From assembly GCA_030418115.1 (NCBI GenBank), contig JAUHQD010000001.1:682001-746000 (forward strand): a stretch of 64,000 nucleotides of DNA. Direction: 5' to 3'. The notes below the pieces were generated by a model, which ran no database searches, was not told the origin of the DNA, and saw nothing but the letters and a program-made list of their open reading frames with translations. A program made the position numbers and the translations under genes. Below are positions 25,132 to 33,761 of the stretch, piece after piece. Origin of the DNA: Alteromonadaceae bacterium BrNp21-10 (lineage in GTDB: Bacteria; Pseudomonadota; Gammaproteobacteria; Enterobacterales; Alteromonadaceae). Position 1 is the stretch's first letter; each line of letters begins with the position of its first letter.

Positions 25132-27744
25132 ATGCAGTTGCATATTTTTATTGCGACCACCCAAGGCTTGGTTGCAGTACAAGACATTCAAGATATTAAT
25201 GATGTGGATATTCATTCGCTGGTGTCAGTGAATGGCACATCGACTACAGCCAATATCAGTGGGGCTTATCATCAATTTGTTAAAAAAGGCGCAGGTATAA
25301 TTCAGCACGATTTTGGTGCCTGTTCTTACCGTTTAAACTTAAGTGCCAGAATCGACCACGGCAATAGTTGGCAACTGGCTGTGTATTTGGCCCATTGTGC
25401 CCATCGGCAAAATATTCTCGGTAACGGCAAAGTGCGACCCGGTGATCATGTTATTTGTGCTACCGGTGAGGTAAATACCCGTAGTCGGCAGATTCAGGCT
25501 GTTGAACAAGTGTCCCTTAAATTGGAATTAGCCTCTGAAAGTATCAAAAACTGGCAACTGCAAGGTATTCCTGTGGCGATGTTACTGCCGGAAGCTAATT
25601 GGCAAGATATACAACTGGCAGCATACGATTATGTAATGTGTATAAAGGATCTCGAACAGGCGATGGCTACCTTGCCCAATTTGGCCGCATCCTCAGCCGT
25701 AAGCAATCAACACGCGGAATGGGTTTCTAACGCAGCGCAAGAAGATCTTATTTCACTGAACATCCAACAAATTGGTAAATACAAGGTACTTAATGAGCTT
25801 GGTGCTGGCGGTTTCGGCGTAGTGTATCTAGCCGAAGACCCTCTGTTACATAGTAAGGTGGCAATAAAAGTTTTTCAGGTAAGAGATGCAAATTTAGCCG
25901 GGCAGGCGACATCCTCTTCCACCGATGCTATTGACGTACTAAAACAGCGCTTTATAGATGAGGCTAAAACCTTACGTAGCTTGTCGGTTAATCCGTATAT
26001 TGTTGAAATGTATGAGTTTGACCAACTAGCCGATGGTACCCCTTATTATGTAATGCCGTTTTTAAGTCGTTCTATTATTGATGAGATGGGTAAAGATACT
26101 TTTAGCCAAGGGGCGCTGAAAGAGCTGCCATTAGCATTACACCCTCGGCGTATTCCTGTAGCTAAAGCCAAAGTGTATTTACAGCAATTATTAGAAGCGT
26201 TGGTGGCAGTACATGAAAAAGGCTTAGTGCATCGCGATATAAAACCTGCCAACTTACGACTCAATAGCCAAGGGCAATTACAATTATGTGATTTTGGTAT
26301 TGCCAAACTAGCTGACTCTGCTTTTAGCCAAAGTGGTGTGGGCATGGGAAGTCGTCACTATATGAGTCCAGAGCAGCGAGAAAGCGCTAAACACGTTTTA
26401 CCTAGTAGCGACATATATAGTGTGGGGGTGCTGGCTTACCGGATGTTAACCGGACAATTACCCAGTGGCCGTTATCAAGATCCTAAGCACTTTGCTCCCG
26501 AAATGGGTGAACCGCTGAATAAGCTCATATTGCGAGCCATTGAGCAACAACCCCATAAACGTCCACAGCACGCAGCTGAGATGCTCAGTGAGTTTAAAAA
26601 AGCGATAACAACCGTTGCTGATGTGGTATTGGACGAAGAAGATACCGGCACTTGGGTTGGCTCCAGCGCTGAGGATATTGGCCGTCAATGGGCGCCGACT
26701 GTGAAGGCAGAATTAATACCCCTAAAACAAAAAATCACCGATATTTTGCTAGAAGAGGGCAAGATCCCTGAAAAACAACAGTTTCAACTTCAGGCATTGG
26801 CGGCGATTGCTGGGTTGAATGACGAGCAATTAGCGTTATTTATTGAGGACATTAAATTACAGTTAACTGTGCAACTTGCGCCACTACAACATTGGTTGGA
26901 ATTGGCAAAAAGTAAAATTATTACCAATGAATTGGATCCAGCTAGCCAAAAAATATTGCTCGAATCTGCGGTCAATGCCGGCTTAAGTAAAGTAACCGCC
27001 AAGCGCCACCTAAAAGAATTACAACAGCAGTTTGCTGCATCGACAGTCGCTGCTGGATTGGATTCGAACTCTAGCTCAAAATCAGCAGCTATAGCTTCTT
27101 TCAAACCTAAATCGAATAACAAAGCAAAAATAGGATTAGTAGTAATACTGCTGCTTATTGCTGGCGGCGTTGCTTGGCAAGCGGGTTTGTTATCTTCGCA
27201 AAATGCACAGCAACAAAATGTCTCAGTTAGTGCAGATCTTGAAAAAGCCACTGTTGATCACACGCTAACTGAGTTTTCTTCACAACAGGCTATACCGAAC
27301 GATAGTCTAGTGGAAATAAAGGAAGTAGACGAGCCGCAGCCGCGCAATTATCCGTTAGCGATTACAACCGAATCGAGCGACACGGAGGTAAAAATGGTCA
27401 ATATCGACACCACTTTGCCGTCAACTATCGAAAACAGCAGAACGAACATCGAAACCCAACCCCAACCTAAGCAAGAGCCTCCTGTACAAACCGTACGAAT
27501 ATCACCTCGCTATCCAATGCAAGCGGCTAGAGAGGGCATAGAAGGTTGGGTGAGATTAAGTTTTACCATTGATGAAGAAGGCGCCGTTGAAGACGTAAAA
27601 GTAATCGAGGCCTACCCAAATGGGGTTTTTAACAAAGAAGCCACCAGAGCGGTAATCAGGTGGCGTTTTGTTCCCAAAATAGAAAATGGCAAATCAGTAA
27701 AACAATTCGATCAGCGTACCCAACTCGATTTTAACTTGAACTAA
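25132..27744 (+). CDS. Lon-like domain / Ser-Thr kinase / TonB C-terminal fusion protein
   Basis: This 870-residue protein combines unusual parts. Residues about 50-185 resemble a Lon-type S16 domain (HGNSWQLAVYLA with Ser79 where Lon has GPSAG; CATGEVNTRSRQIQAVEQ; SLKLELA with Lys130; MLLPEANWQDI). Residues 217-490 are a Hanks-type kinase with all key motifs: GAGGFG loop (224-229), Lys246, HRDIKPAN (367-374), DFG (387-389) and MSPEQRE. A helical linker, one membrane helix (about 667-686) and a TonB C-terminal domain (SPRYPMQAAREGIEGWVRLS to RWRFVP) follow. The kinase is thus cytoplasmic and the TonB domain periplasmic. ATG 25132 is preferred to 25123 because AAGG lies nine bases upstream. 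Confidence 0.85.
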   Translation: MQLHIFIATTQGLVAVQDIQDINDVDIHSLVSVNGTSTTANISGAYHQFVKKGAGIIQHDFGACSYRLNLSARIDHGNSWQLAVYLAHCAHRQNILGNGKVRPGDHVICATGEVNTRSRQIQAVEQVSLKLELASESIKNWQLQGIPVAMLLPEANWQDIQLAAYDYVMCIKDLEQAMATLPNLAASSAVSNQHAEWVSNAAQEDLISLNIQQIGKYKVLNELGAGGFGVVYLAEDPLLHSKVAIKVFQVRDANLAGQATSSSTDAIDVLKQRFIDEAKTLRSLSVNPYIVEMYEFDQLADGTPYYVMPFLSRSIIDEMGKDTFSQGALKELPLALHPRRIPVAKAKVYLQQLLEALVAVHEKGLVHRDIKPANLRLNSQGQLQLCDFGIAKLADSAFSQSGVGMGSRHYMSPEQRESAKHVLPSSDIYSVGVLAYRMLTGQLPSGRYQDPKHFAPEMGEPLNKLILRAIEQQPHKRPQHAAEMLSEFKKAITTVADVVLDEEDTGTWVGSSAEDIGRQWAPTVKAELIPLKQKITDILLEEGKIPEKQQFQLQALAAIAGLNDEQLALFIEDIKLQLTVQLAPLQHWLELAKSKIITNELDPASQKILLESAVNAGLSKVTAKRHLKELQQQFAASTVAAGLDSNSSSKSAAIASFKPKSNNKAKIGLVVILLLIAGGVAWQAGLLSSQNAQQQNVSVSADLEKATVDHTLTEFSSQQAIPNDSLVEIKEVDEPQPRNYPLAITTESSDTEVKMVNIDTTLPSTIENSRTNIETQPQPKQEPPVQTVRISPRYPMQAAREGIEGWVRLSFTIDEEGAVEDVKVIEAYPNGVFNKEATRAVIRWRFVPKIENGKSVKQFDQRTQLDFNLN

Positions 27745-27749
27745 TATCG

Positions 27750-29978
27750 ATGTTGAAAATGAAGCGACATTCTGTTCAACGAACACTTAGTTTAATTTTA
27801 TTGGCGTTGTTGACCTTACCGGCCGTTGGCCAGCAATTGCAGTGGCATTTGGTGGTGCAGGAAAAACCTGACATTAATATTCCTACAGAACATATTGCTG
27901 CTTATAGGCAAGCCGAAGAGGCAATTTCGTCACAACTTATTAGCAATGAATACGAAGTAGCAGACAAGGCATTACTGAATATTTCCCGCAACTCCGATGA
28001 TAAGCAAATCTATGGTTTGGTTGGTGAGGGAGTCAATTTGGCGCTGCGTTACCAAATCGACATCTCAACTGAAATGGAAGCGGTTGTAAAAAAATGGCGG
28101 TTTAACTTGTCAGCCTATCTGGTGGATTTGGAATCGAAAAAGCAAATAGAAACTGCCAGTTTAATGGAGATGTATAGCAACGTACCCAATAACTGTGATC
28201 AGCAATGTTTTTCACAGTGGCTGGCCAGTAAGGCCAGTGGTTTAGCTCGCGAGTTAGGTGCCATTTTTGTGCAAAAACTCGATTACCTGCCAAAACGTTA
28301 TCATTATGATTTAGAGTTTCATGGCTTTGTCGGTAATGAGTTAGAGCAGGTGCGCCAACACCTTAAGCAGGTAGAGGGTTTCGTGTTTGCAGAGCTTACT
28401 GAAAAGCTGGGCTCGCGCTCGCAATGGTTACATCAATTAGAAGGGGCACGTTATAGCTATGTGTCTAACTTAGCGCCAGATGAGTTGGATGGTGCGCTTT
28501 TTAGGCAATTGAGTGAGTTGGGTATCCCAGTATCACAAGCAAAAAATACGGGTGAAAAATTAGTTTTTACCCGCGCTATGCCTTATTTATGGGGGTATCT
28601 GCTAGGACTACTATTGGCGCTAGTTGGGATCTACGCTATTTACGTTTTCGCTGTGCTGCGTCATCACAATAGAGCCTTAGATAAACTCGCCCATAATAGA
28701 AATGCTCAACAGTGGCTAGATTATGTTGCTCGTCACAAGCTAATTGCTATTCCACGCCCCGCGTATTGGCATCGTCAAGAGAAACGCTTTACGGCGGATG
28801 TTATTCAATCACAACAAATGAGTCAGCAGGCTTGGTTGTTGGCGGAAAAGGGCGATTACACGCAAGCCCAGCTAAAAGTAACCCATGCTTTAGAATTGAA
28901 TACTGACAACCATAATGCCATTGAACTCAAAGATAGCATTGTCAATTATCAGCGAGGTTATGATCGTTATGTATTGGCGAAAAAGGAATTACACAGCCAT
29001 CCGCAGCAAGCCGCTAAATTGTTGCAAGAAGCCGCAGAACTTAATCCACATTTAAGTGAAGAAATCGCTAAGTTAACTAAACAAAATAGCCATGCAATGC
29101 AGGTGACAGATGCAAAATCAGTTATTACGCAAGCCCAATCGGCCCTTGATATGCAGCAGTTTTATTTGGCTTATTCATTAGTCGATGGCGCGCTGAGTCA
29201 ATTTAACTTAGAGGTGTCGAGCCCAGAGTGTTTACAATTGGCTGCTTTGCGTAGGCAAATTGATCAACAATGTGCCGCCGTTACTGGCGCTAGTGCCGCT
29301 ACCGGTGCGCTAGCGGGTTACCTATTTTATCCTAGTGCAGAGCTACAATTGGGCCGCAAAATAGATAATCAACAAACATCATTCGGCATTGGCTTTAAAC
29401 GTCATTCGCGGGCAGGTAAACAAAATACTTTTAGTCGCAAAGGTAATGCGTTTTTTGTCACCGACCAATCAAGCACTAATGGTTCGTTTTATGGCGGTCA
29501 ACGTTTGCCAGCTAAGCAGTTAATACGCGTACAACACGAGAAGCTGTTGTGTACTGGCGGTTCGCTCAATAACAATGAGCCGGGTATTTGCCACATTAAA
29601 ACCTTGTTAGCCAAACAGGGATCAAATGCCTTGATATTGAAATTAAACGCCAATGTATTTCAATTCGCAGATGACGCCAGTATTAATACTGCCTGGCCAA
29701 GCATGGAAGAAGACCTATTAAAACGTTGGGTGCTGTTGGGTGATGTGCTGCATATCGGTGTGGACGAAAAGGGTAATTTAGATGTTGGTTGTATTAACAA
29801 CGGTACCTCGGTCGCCAAAGTGTTTTATGACGATGGTTTTTACATTGCGCCGGAATTGAAAGATGCACAAAACCAACCTGTGTTAATTGACGGATATACC
29901 ATGTACGGCCGAGTGCCTATTTTCGCTCAACACGACATTAGTATTTGTGGTCAGTCATTTTCATTAAACAATATTTAA
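27750..29978 (+). CDS. Inner-membrane FHA-domain protein with paralogous periplasmic region
   Basis: The 742-residue protein has a signal-like N-terminus, a periplasmic region (about 30-275) similar in order to the protein at 21998, with C149-x3-C153 (NNCDQQC), a membrane helix (279-302), a TPR-like helical segment (about 355-440) and an FHA-like domain (about 525-600: ELQLGRKI, FSRKGNAFFV, DQSSTNGSFYGG) containing the Arg, Ser and Asn residues that read phosphothreonine. The phosphopeptide reader is therefore cytoplasmic, facing the kinase encoded 5 bases upstream. A further beta-rich C-terminal region (about 625-742) may be a second FHA-like or related domain. Probably a phosphorylation-gated envelope receptor. 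Confidence 0.8.
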   Translation: MLKMKRHSVQRTLSLILLALLTLPAVGQQLQWHLVVQEKPDINIPTEHIAAYRQAEEAISSQLISNEYEVADKALLNISRNSDDKQIYGLVGEGVNLALRYQIDISTEMEAVVKKWRFNLSAYLVDLESKKQIETASLMEMYSNVPNNCDQQCFSQWLASKASGLARELGAIFVQKLDYLPKRYHYDLEFHGFVGNELEQVRQHLKQVEGFVFAELTEKLGSRSQWLHQLEGARYSYVSNLAPDELDGALFRQLSELGIPVSQAKNTGEKLVFTRAMPYLWGYLLGLLLALVGIYAIYVFAVLRHHNRALDKLAHNRNAQQWLDYVARHKLIAIPRPAYWHRQEKRFTADVIQSQQMSQQAWLLAEKGDYTQAQLKVTHALELNTDNHNAIELKDSIVNYQRGYDRYVLAKKELHSHPQQAAKLLQEAAELNPHLSEEIAKLTKQNSHAMQVTDAKSVITQAQSALDMQQFYLAYSLVDGALSQFNLEVSSPECLQLAALRRQIDQQCAAVTGASAATGALAGYLFYPSAELQLGRKIDNQQTSFGIGFKRHSRAGKQNTFSRKGNAFFVTDQSSTNGSFYGGQRLPAKQLIRVQHEKLLCTGGSLNNNEPGICHIKTLLAKQGSNALILKLNANVFQFADDASINTAWPSMEEDLLKRWVLLGDVLHIGVDEKGNLDVGCINNGTSVAKVFYDDGFYIAPELKDAQNQPVLIDGYTMYGRVPIFAQHDISICGQSFSLNNI

Positions 29979-30066
29979 ATTCCGTGAACCTGTGTATCTA
30001 AGGGCATTTATTTTTACGAATTTAATATTTTTTAACTAACTCTCAAAAAAATCCTCAAAGCTTTTT

Positions 30067-30098
30067 ATATCCAACTTAAACATGAAGGAGTTGGATAT
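30067..30098 (+). promoter_or_regulatory. Inverted repeat enclosing the lipoprotein ribosome-binding site
   Basis: ATATCCAAC (30067-30075) and GTTGGATAT (30090-30098) are a perfect 9-base inverted repeat; the loop holds GAAGGA and the second arm overlaps the first two bases of the start codon at 30097. In RNA this would tune translation of the second half of the cluster. Confidence 0.5.
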
Positions 30099-30627
30099 GA
30101 ATCTTAAACAAACAACCAAAAAATCACCTCAGGCTTTTAAACCGCTAATAGCGCTAACGGCATTGCTGTTATTGCAAGCGTGTCAGACAACCGCTAAACC
30201 CAAACCCGCCGTTATTGCAGTAAATGATAATCGTTGTGAAGTGGATGCGTTAGCCATGGCTGAGCATGCCTCTAGTACGGCTTCTAGTTCGCAGTTTTTA
30301 TCCTCAGCCAATCAGTTGCAACAATGTGCTGATAGTTATACCCGTGGCCAGAACAATAAGTCTGAAGAAGCAATGCGTTTAATGGCGGCGAGTACCTTCA
30401 ATTACATTAAGGGCGGCGATGTACAGCGGGCTAAACAGCAGTTAAACACTTTTACCTCGCAGTTTCCCCGGCAGGATCTGTATTTTAGCGATTACACCTC
30501 GTTTTTAGATACAGCCACGGCGTTGTTGGATAGCAGCAGTTTAACCTTCGATGAATTCTCGAAATTGAATATAAACCCACGTTTGCGTGGTGAAATTAAA
30601 CGTAAGCAATATTGGCAAAGCCACTAA
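30097..30627 (+). CDS. Lipoprotein of the kinase cluster
   Basis: The 176-residue precursor has a signal with lipobox LLLQAC (Cys29), followed by a helical domain with TPR-like spacing (RLMAASTFNYIKGGDVQRAK). Start ATG at 30097 is preferred over 30082 because AAGGAG lies seven bases upstream. Mature protein would sit in the outer or inner membrane facing the periplasm; Gln at position +2 predicts outer membrane by the usual sorting rule. The next gene follows after 11 bases. Confidence 0.8.
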   Translation: MNLKQTTKKSPQAFKPLIALTALLLLQACQTTAKPKPAVIAVNDNRCEVDALAMAEHASSTASSSQFLSSANQLQQCADSYTRGQNNKSEEAMRLMAASTFNYIKGGDVQRAKQQLNTFTSQFPRQDLYFSDYTSFLDTATALLDSSSLTFDEFSKLNINPRLRGEIKRKQYWQSH

Positions 30628-30638
30628 GGAGAATGATC

Positions 30639-31505
30639 ATGACTTATTTAACTAAACGTTGTTGCATTGGATTAGCGGTGTCGTTGAGCCTTTTCACCTC
30701 GGTCACTTTTGCCAGCCCAAGTGCATCATGGAAGCCAATGGCCAGTGACAAATTAATTTCTTTACCAGCCAACATTATTGAAAAACGTGTAGAGCAGGAT
30801 TTTAGTGCGTCGCCGATGAGTATGCGGGTGACGGAGTTAGATCAGAAAATGTCTAATAAGGTCAACAATATTAAAGCCCTGCAACCGCAAATCATTGATT
30901 TGGAGGGCGAGGAAAAACTAAACCATCAATATGAAGTACTTAAGGAAAAGTCTGATTATTTGGATTTGTTACAAGAAAGCCATGATTTACGCCAACAGAC
31001 GTTGAGTAAGAAACAAAATGTCTATGTTGAGGTACTTGATAAATTGCATCGTAAACGCGGTAAAGATATCAACAGTCAGGCGTACCAACTAAAAGAGGCG
31101 CAGGACAAAGCCCGTGCGCGTATGGAAAGCACGATGGCACAAGTTGATAACGCCTTGATGTTGAGCGGTTATGAAAAGTCATCGCCTTATGCGGATGCCT
31201 ATGCCATTAATCTCGACAAAATCGAGAAAATGAAACAGGCGATAGCAGAGCACCGAGCTAAAGCGGCGCCACAGCTTGCGGGAATGGATGTGAGTTCTGA
31301 AGAATATATTCGCCAGTTGTTGTCACAGGTCTCTAGTGAGCAATCCTTGTTAGATCAGGAATCACTACTGTTGGGCTATATGGCGCAGTTAGTGGCCTTA
31401 GATGCACAGTCTTTACAATATGAAGTTGAAGAAGAGCAGGGCGACGGCAGCGTTAGTTTAAGTGATGCATCCAATGCCAGCTTTGTAGCTGACTTATTTC
31501 TATAG
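30639..31505 (+). CDS. Secreted coiled-coil protein
   Basis: The 288-residue precursor has a signal peptide (CCIGLAVSLSLFTSVTFAS, cleavage after TFA) and a nearly all-helical body with long coiled-coil stretches (about 60-185: KVNNIKALQPQIIDLEGEEK onward), ending in an acidic tail (EVEEEQGDGS). It is periplasmic. It resembles periplasmic adaptor-like helices but I cannot name a family. ATG at 30639 has AAGGAG six bases upstream. It is followed by another secreted helical protein. Confidence 0.75.
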   Translation: MTYLTKRCCIGLAVSLSLFTSVTFASPSASWKPMASDKLISLPANIIEKRVEQDFSASPMSMRVTELDQKMSNKVNNIKALQPQIIDLEGEEKLNHQYEVLKEKSDYLDLLQESHDLRQQTLSKKQNVYVEVLDKLHRKRGKDINSQAYQLKEAQDKARARMESTMAQVDNALMLSGYEKSSPYADAYAINLDKIEKMKQAIAEHRAKAAPQLAGMDVSSEEYIRQLLSQVSSEQSLLDQESLLLGYMAQLVALDAQSLQYEVEEEQGDGSVSLSDASNASFVADLFL

Positions 31506-31515
31506 AGGAAACGTG

Positions 31516-31920
31516 ATGAAAAATTTACTTTCATTCAGTGCCATATGTTTAGCTTTATGTTTACCCATAACGACAATGGCAAGTACTGAAAAAAACGCTT
31601 TGTTTAGTTTGCATAATCTAGAGCGCGAACGCTCAGCGCTGTTAACTGAATTGATCTCTAATACCGATGAAGCCGATCAAAAACAGCAAAAAGTACAAGC
31701 GCTGTACCGCCGATTAGCTGATTTAGAACGCATGGTATTACGTGATGAGCGCGTCGCCAATAGTGGCAGTCGAGTAGCTAAAAAAGCACTAGAGCAATAT
31801 GAATTAACTTTTATTATTCATGCCGCTAGTGAGCACAACATGTTGCCCATTGACCATTGGTTACAAGAGGTAGGGATTAACACCCAGAGCATTATGCATG
31901 CTAAAGCGGGAGCTAGATAA
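31516..31920 (+). CDS. Small secreted helical protein
   Basis: The 134-residue precursor has a signal peptide (LLSFSAICLALCLPITTMAS) and a short helical coiled-coil body (LERERSALLTELISNT to LADLERMVLRDERV). ATG at 31516 is used because GAGG lies seven bases before it; a GTG directly precedes it in frame. Its stop overlaps the next start (TAATG), coupling it to the channel-like protein. Function unknown. Confidence 0.7.
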   Translation: MKNLLSFSAICLALCLPITTMASTEKNALFSLHNLERERSALLTELISNTDEADQKQQKVQALYRRLADLERMVLRDERVANSGSRVAKKALEQYELTFIIHAASEHNMLPIDHWLQEVGINTQSIMHAKAGAR

Positions 31921-32420
31921 TGCTTGCCCTTTACGATACGCGTAACCCTATTAGGTTAGTGATTATGCTAGCAGGGGCGCTGGTTATTGCTTTAGCGTTG
32001 ATGAGCTATTTTACTGCAATGCCAGTTGTGACCTTAGTTGAATGGTTAAAGCGGGTATTCAGTTTAGGTTTTTTGGTGATTTATTTGGGGTTAGTGTCTG
32101 TTGGTATATATGCCGCGACTCAAATAGGTCAATCTAAAACTGCAGAATACTGGCATGAAGTAGGCCAACAAATGGGCAATGGCATTGCCACATTAGCACT
32201 TACATTTACCTTGCTAGGGATTAGTTTAGGTATTGGGTCGTTGTCCGAAAATTCGTTATCGCCAGACAATATTCAGCAAGTTATATCTGAGCTTACACAA
32301 CAGTTCTCAACCGCTTTTATGACATCAATTGTGGGCTTACCTACTGCCGCGATTATTCGTGGTTGGGCAAGTATTAGATTTTGTGCAGTACAACAGACCA
32401 ATTCAACGAGGAAAAACTAA
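31920..32420 (+). CDS. MotA/TolQ/ExbB-like proton channel subunit
   Basis: The 166-residue protein has four membrane helices: about 13-34, 45-70, 90-110 and 125-145. The last two carry the family pattern: ATLALTFTLLGISLGIGSL, then a loop, then LTQQFSTAFMTSIVGLPTAA, matching the ExbB/TolQ/MotA sequence TLGLLGT and ALxTTxxGLxxA, with polar Thr residues inside the helices. It is shorter than ExbB (about 240). It overlaps both neighbours by TAATG. Together with the ExbD-like protein at 20756 it could form a proton-driven stator. Confidence 0.7.
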   Translation: MLALYDTRNPIRLVIMLAGALVIALALMSYFTAMPVVTLVEWLKRVFSLGFLVIYLGLVSVGIYAATQIGQSKTAEYWHEVGQQMGNGIATLALTFTLLGISLGIGSLSENSLSPDNIQQVISELTQQFSTAFMTSIVGLPTAAIIRGWASIRFCAVQQTNSTRKN

Positions 32421-32908
32421 TGAAAGCATTATTCTTGGTAGCCGTGTTAATTGCAGGTGGATATTTGTTGTGGCAGTCGCCGTTTGGCCAACAACAATTT
32501 TCCAATATGATGCCTGAAAATGACATTCAACAAGCCGCAGAAGGTTTGCTGGATAAAGTAGACCAAAAGATGAATCAATTTAATCAAGGCAGCCACGAGC
32601 AGCAACAGCAGATTGTTAAACTGCAACAGCAGCTGGATTTGTTAGAACAAAAAGTGACGTTATTAAGTGCCACAAATTCTATGGCTAGTAACACGCCAGT
32701 TAACGCTTTAACAACAGATGATTCGGTAATTGAACAGAACCCAATAGCCGAATTTGAGCCGTTAGCTAAGTTAGGAAGTGGCATAATCGCCGCTGGCGAT
32801 ACGCCCTATTTACCAGTCAATCAGGAAATACAGGGTAACCGCCAAGCTGGGTTAAGAGACATCGTCGACCGTATGAATCAAAAGTCATTACAGGCATTGG
32901 TGCGTTAG
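32420..32908 (+). CDS. Membrane-anchored periplasmic coiled-coil protein
   Basis: The 162-residue protein has one N-terminal membrane helix (ALFLVAVLIAGGYLLW) and a periplasmic Gln-rich coiled coil (about 50-85, QQQIVKLQQQLDLLEQKV), followed by a disordered Thr/Asn-rich linker and a conserved-looking end (GLRDIVDRMNQKSLQALVR). ATG at 32420 overlaps the channel gene's stop (TAATG); AACGAGGAAA upstream provides a ribosome-binding site. It may link the channel to the wall or to the next protein. Confidence 0.7.
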   Translation: MKALFLVAVLIAGGYLLWQSPFGQQQFSNMMPENDIQQAAEGLLDKVDQKMNQFNQGSHEQQQQIVKLQQQLDLLEQKVTLLSATNSMASNTPVNALTTDDSVIEQNPIAEFEPLAKLGSGIIAAGDTPYLPVNQEIQGNRQAGLRDIVDRMNQKSLQALVR

Positions 32909-32912
32909 TAAT

Positions 32913-33761
32913 ATGAAGCACTGGTTGCAGTATTCGGTGGGGGCATTAATACTGGCAATAGTATGTTTAGTGTTATGCCGCCAAGCCCTTTTACAACAAT
33001 GGGCCGATAAATTAAATCAACATAAATTTGACGACGAAATTGAATATGTTGTTATGCCGAGGCAACAAAACGATATTCAACCGCCTAAACTTAAGCCGGT
33101 GATCCTTTCGGTTAGATCATTGCCATTACCTCTAATTAAAACTGCAGTTTCCCCAGAGGTAACTCGCCTTGCTGAATATCAAAATAAAATAGGTAAAAAC
33201 AGTGGGGTGCAACAGGCAGAGATTGAATCGGCGATACAAACAACGCCAACTCAGGCCAATAGTGTTCAGCAAGATCAGTCTGCACAAACCGAAAAACTAA
33301 CCACCAGCGATGTCTACAAAAAGCTCAGTGAAGACAAAACTCTCAGTATTGAATTGATGTTGCCTAATAACCCGCAGCAACGAGCGCAACTGTTTAGTTA
33401 CTTCTATGAATGCGCTGGTGTGGCTTTTGGGGTATTTAACGATGATAGAGTGGAGGTGTTGTCAAACTCTCGTCAGCAAGATTATAGCCATTGGCTGAGG
33501 GTAGCCCAAGGGGAGCTCAACTATCGCGAGATTAAATGGCTTAGAGGCGGTAATATTGGCAGGCCGGTTAGGCTTTTCCCCAAAGAGTTGGATTGGCAAC
33601 TTTCCCATCAACTATCCCAACACCTCAATGGTAGGCCCTTAGAGAGCTTGTTAGGTGAATATTACTTAAACCAAGCAGGCGTACATTTACGCAATATAAG
33701 CATTAATGGTGAGCGTTTAGGGGGCCATTGGCTACTAGCCAACAATAACTGCTCGGCATGA
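32913..33761 (+). CDS. Membrane-anchored periplasmic protein, last of the cluster
   Basis: The 282-residue protein has an N-terminal membrane helix (YSVGALILAIVCLVLC), a disordered Gln/Thr-rich linker (about 90-140) and a globular C-terminal domain (ELMLPNNPQQRAQLFSYFYE to LGGHWLLANNNC). This layout is like TonB or peptidoglycan-spanning connector proteins, but no family is recognised. It begins 4 bases after the preceding stop and ends the operon. Confidence 0.7.
   Translation: MKHWLQYSVGALILAIVCLVLCRQALLQQWADKLNQHKFDDEIEYVVMPRQQNDIQPPKLKPVILSVRSLPLPLIKTAVSPEVTRLAEYQNKIGKNSGVQQAEIESAIQTTPTQANSVQQDQSAQTEKLTTSDVYKKLSEDKTLSIELMLPNNPQQRAQLFSYFYECAGVAFGVFNDDRVEVLSNSRQQDYSHWLRVAQGELNYREIKWLRGGNIGRPVRLFPKELDWQLSHQLSQHLNGRPLESLLGEYYLNQAGVHLRNISINGERLGGHWLLANNNCSA

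Noticed and set aside
20756-33761. Zorya-type anti-phage system
   Set aside because: A MotA-like protein is present, but there is no OmpA-domain ZorB, no ZorC and no helicase/nuclease ZorD or ZorE.
20756-33761. Type VI secretion locus because of the kinase and FHA domains
   Set aside because: No sheath, Hcp, VgrG, ClpV, TssK or IcmF-like genes are visible.
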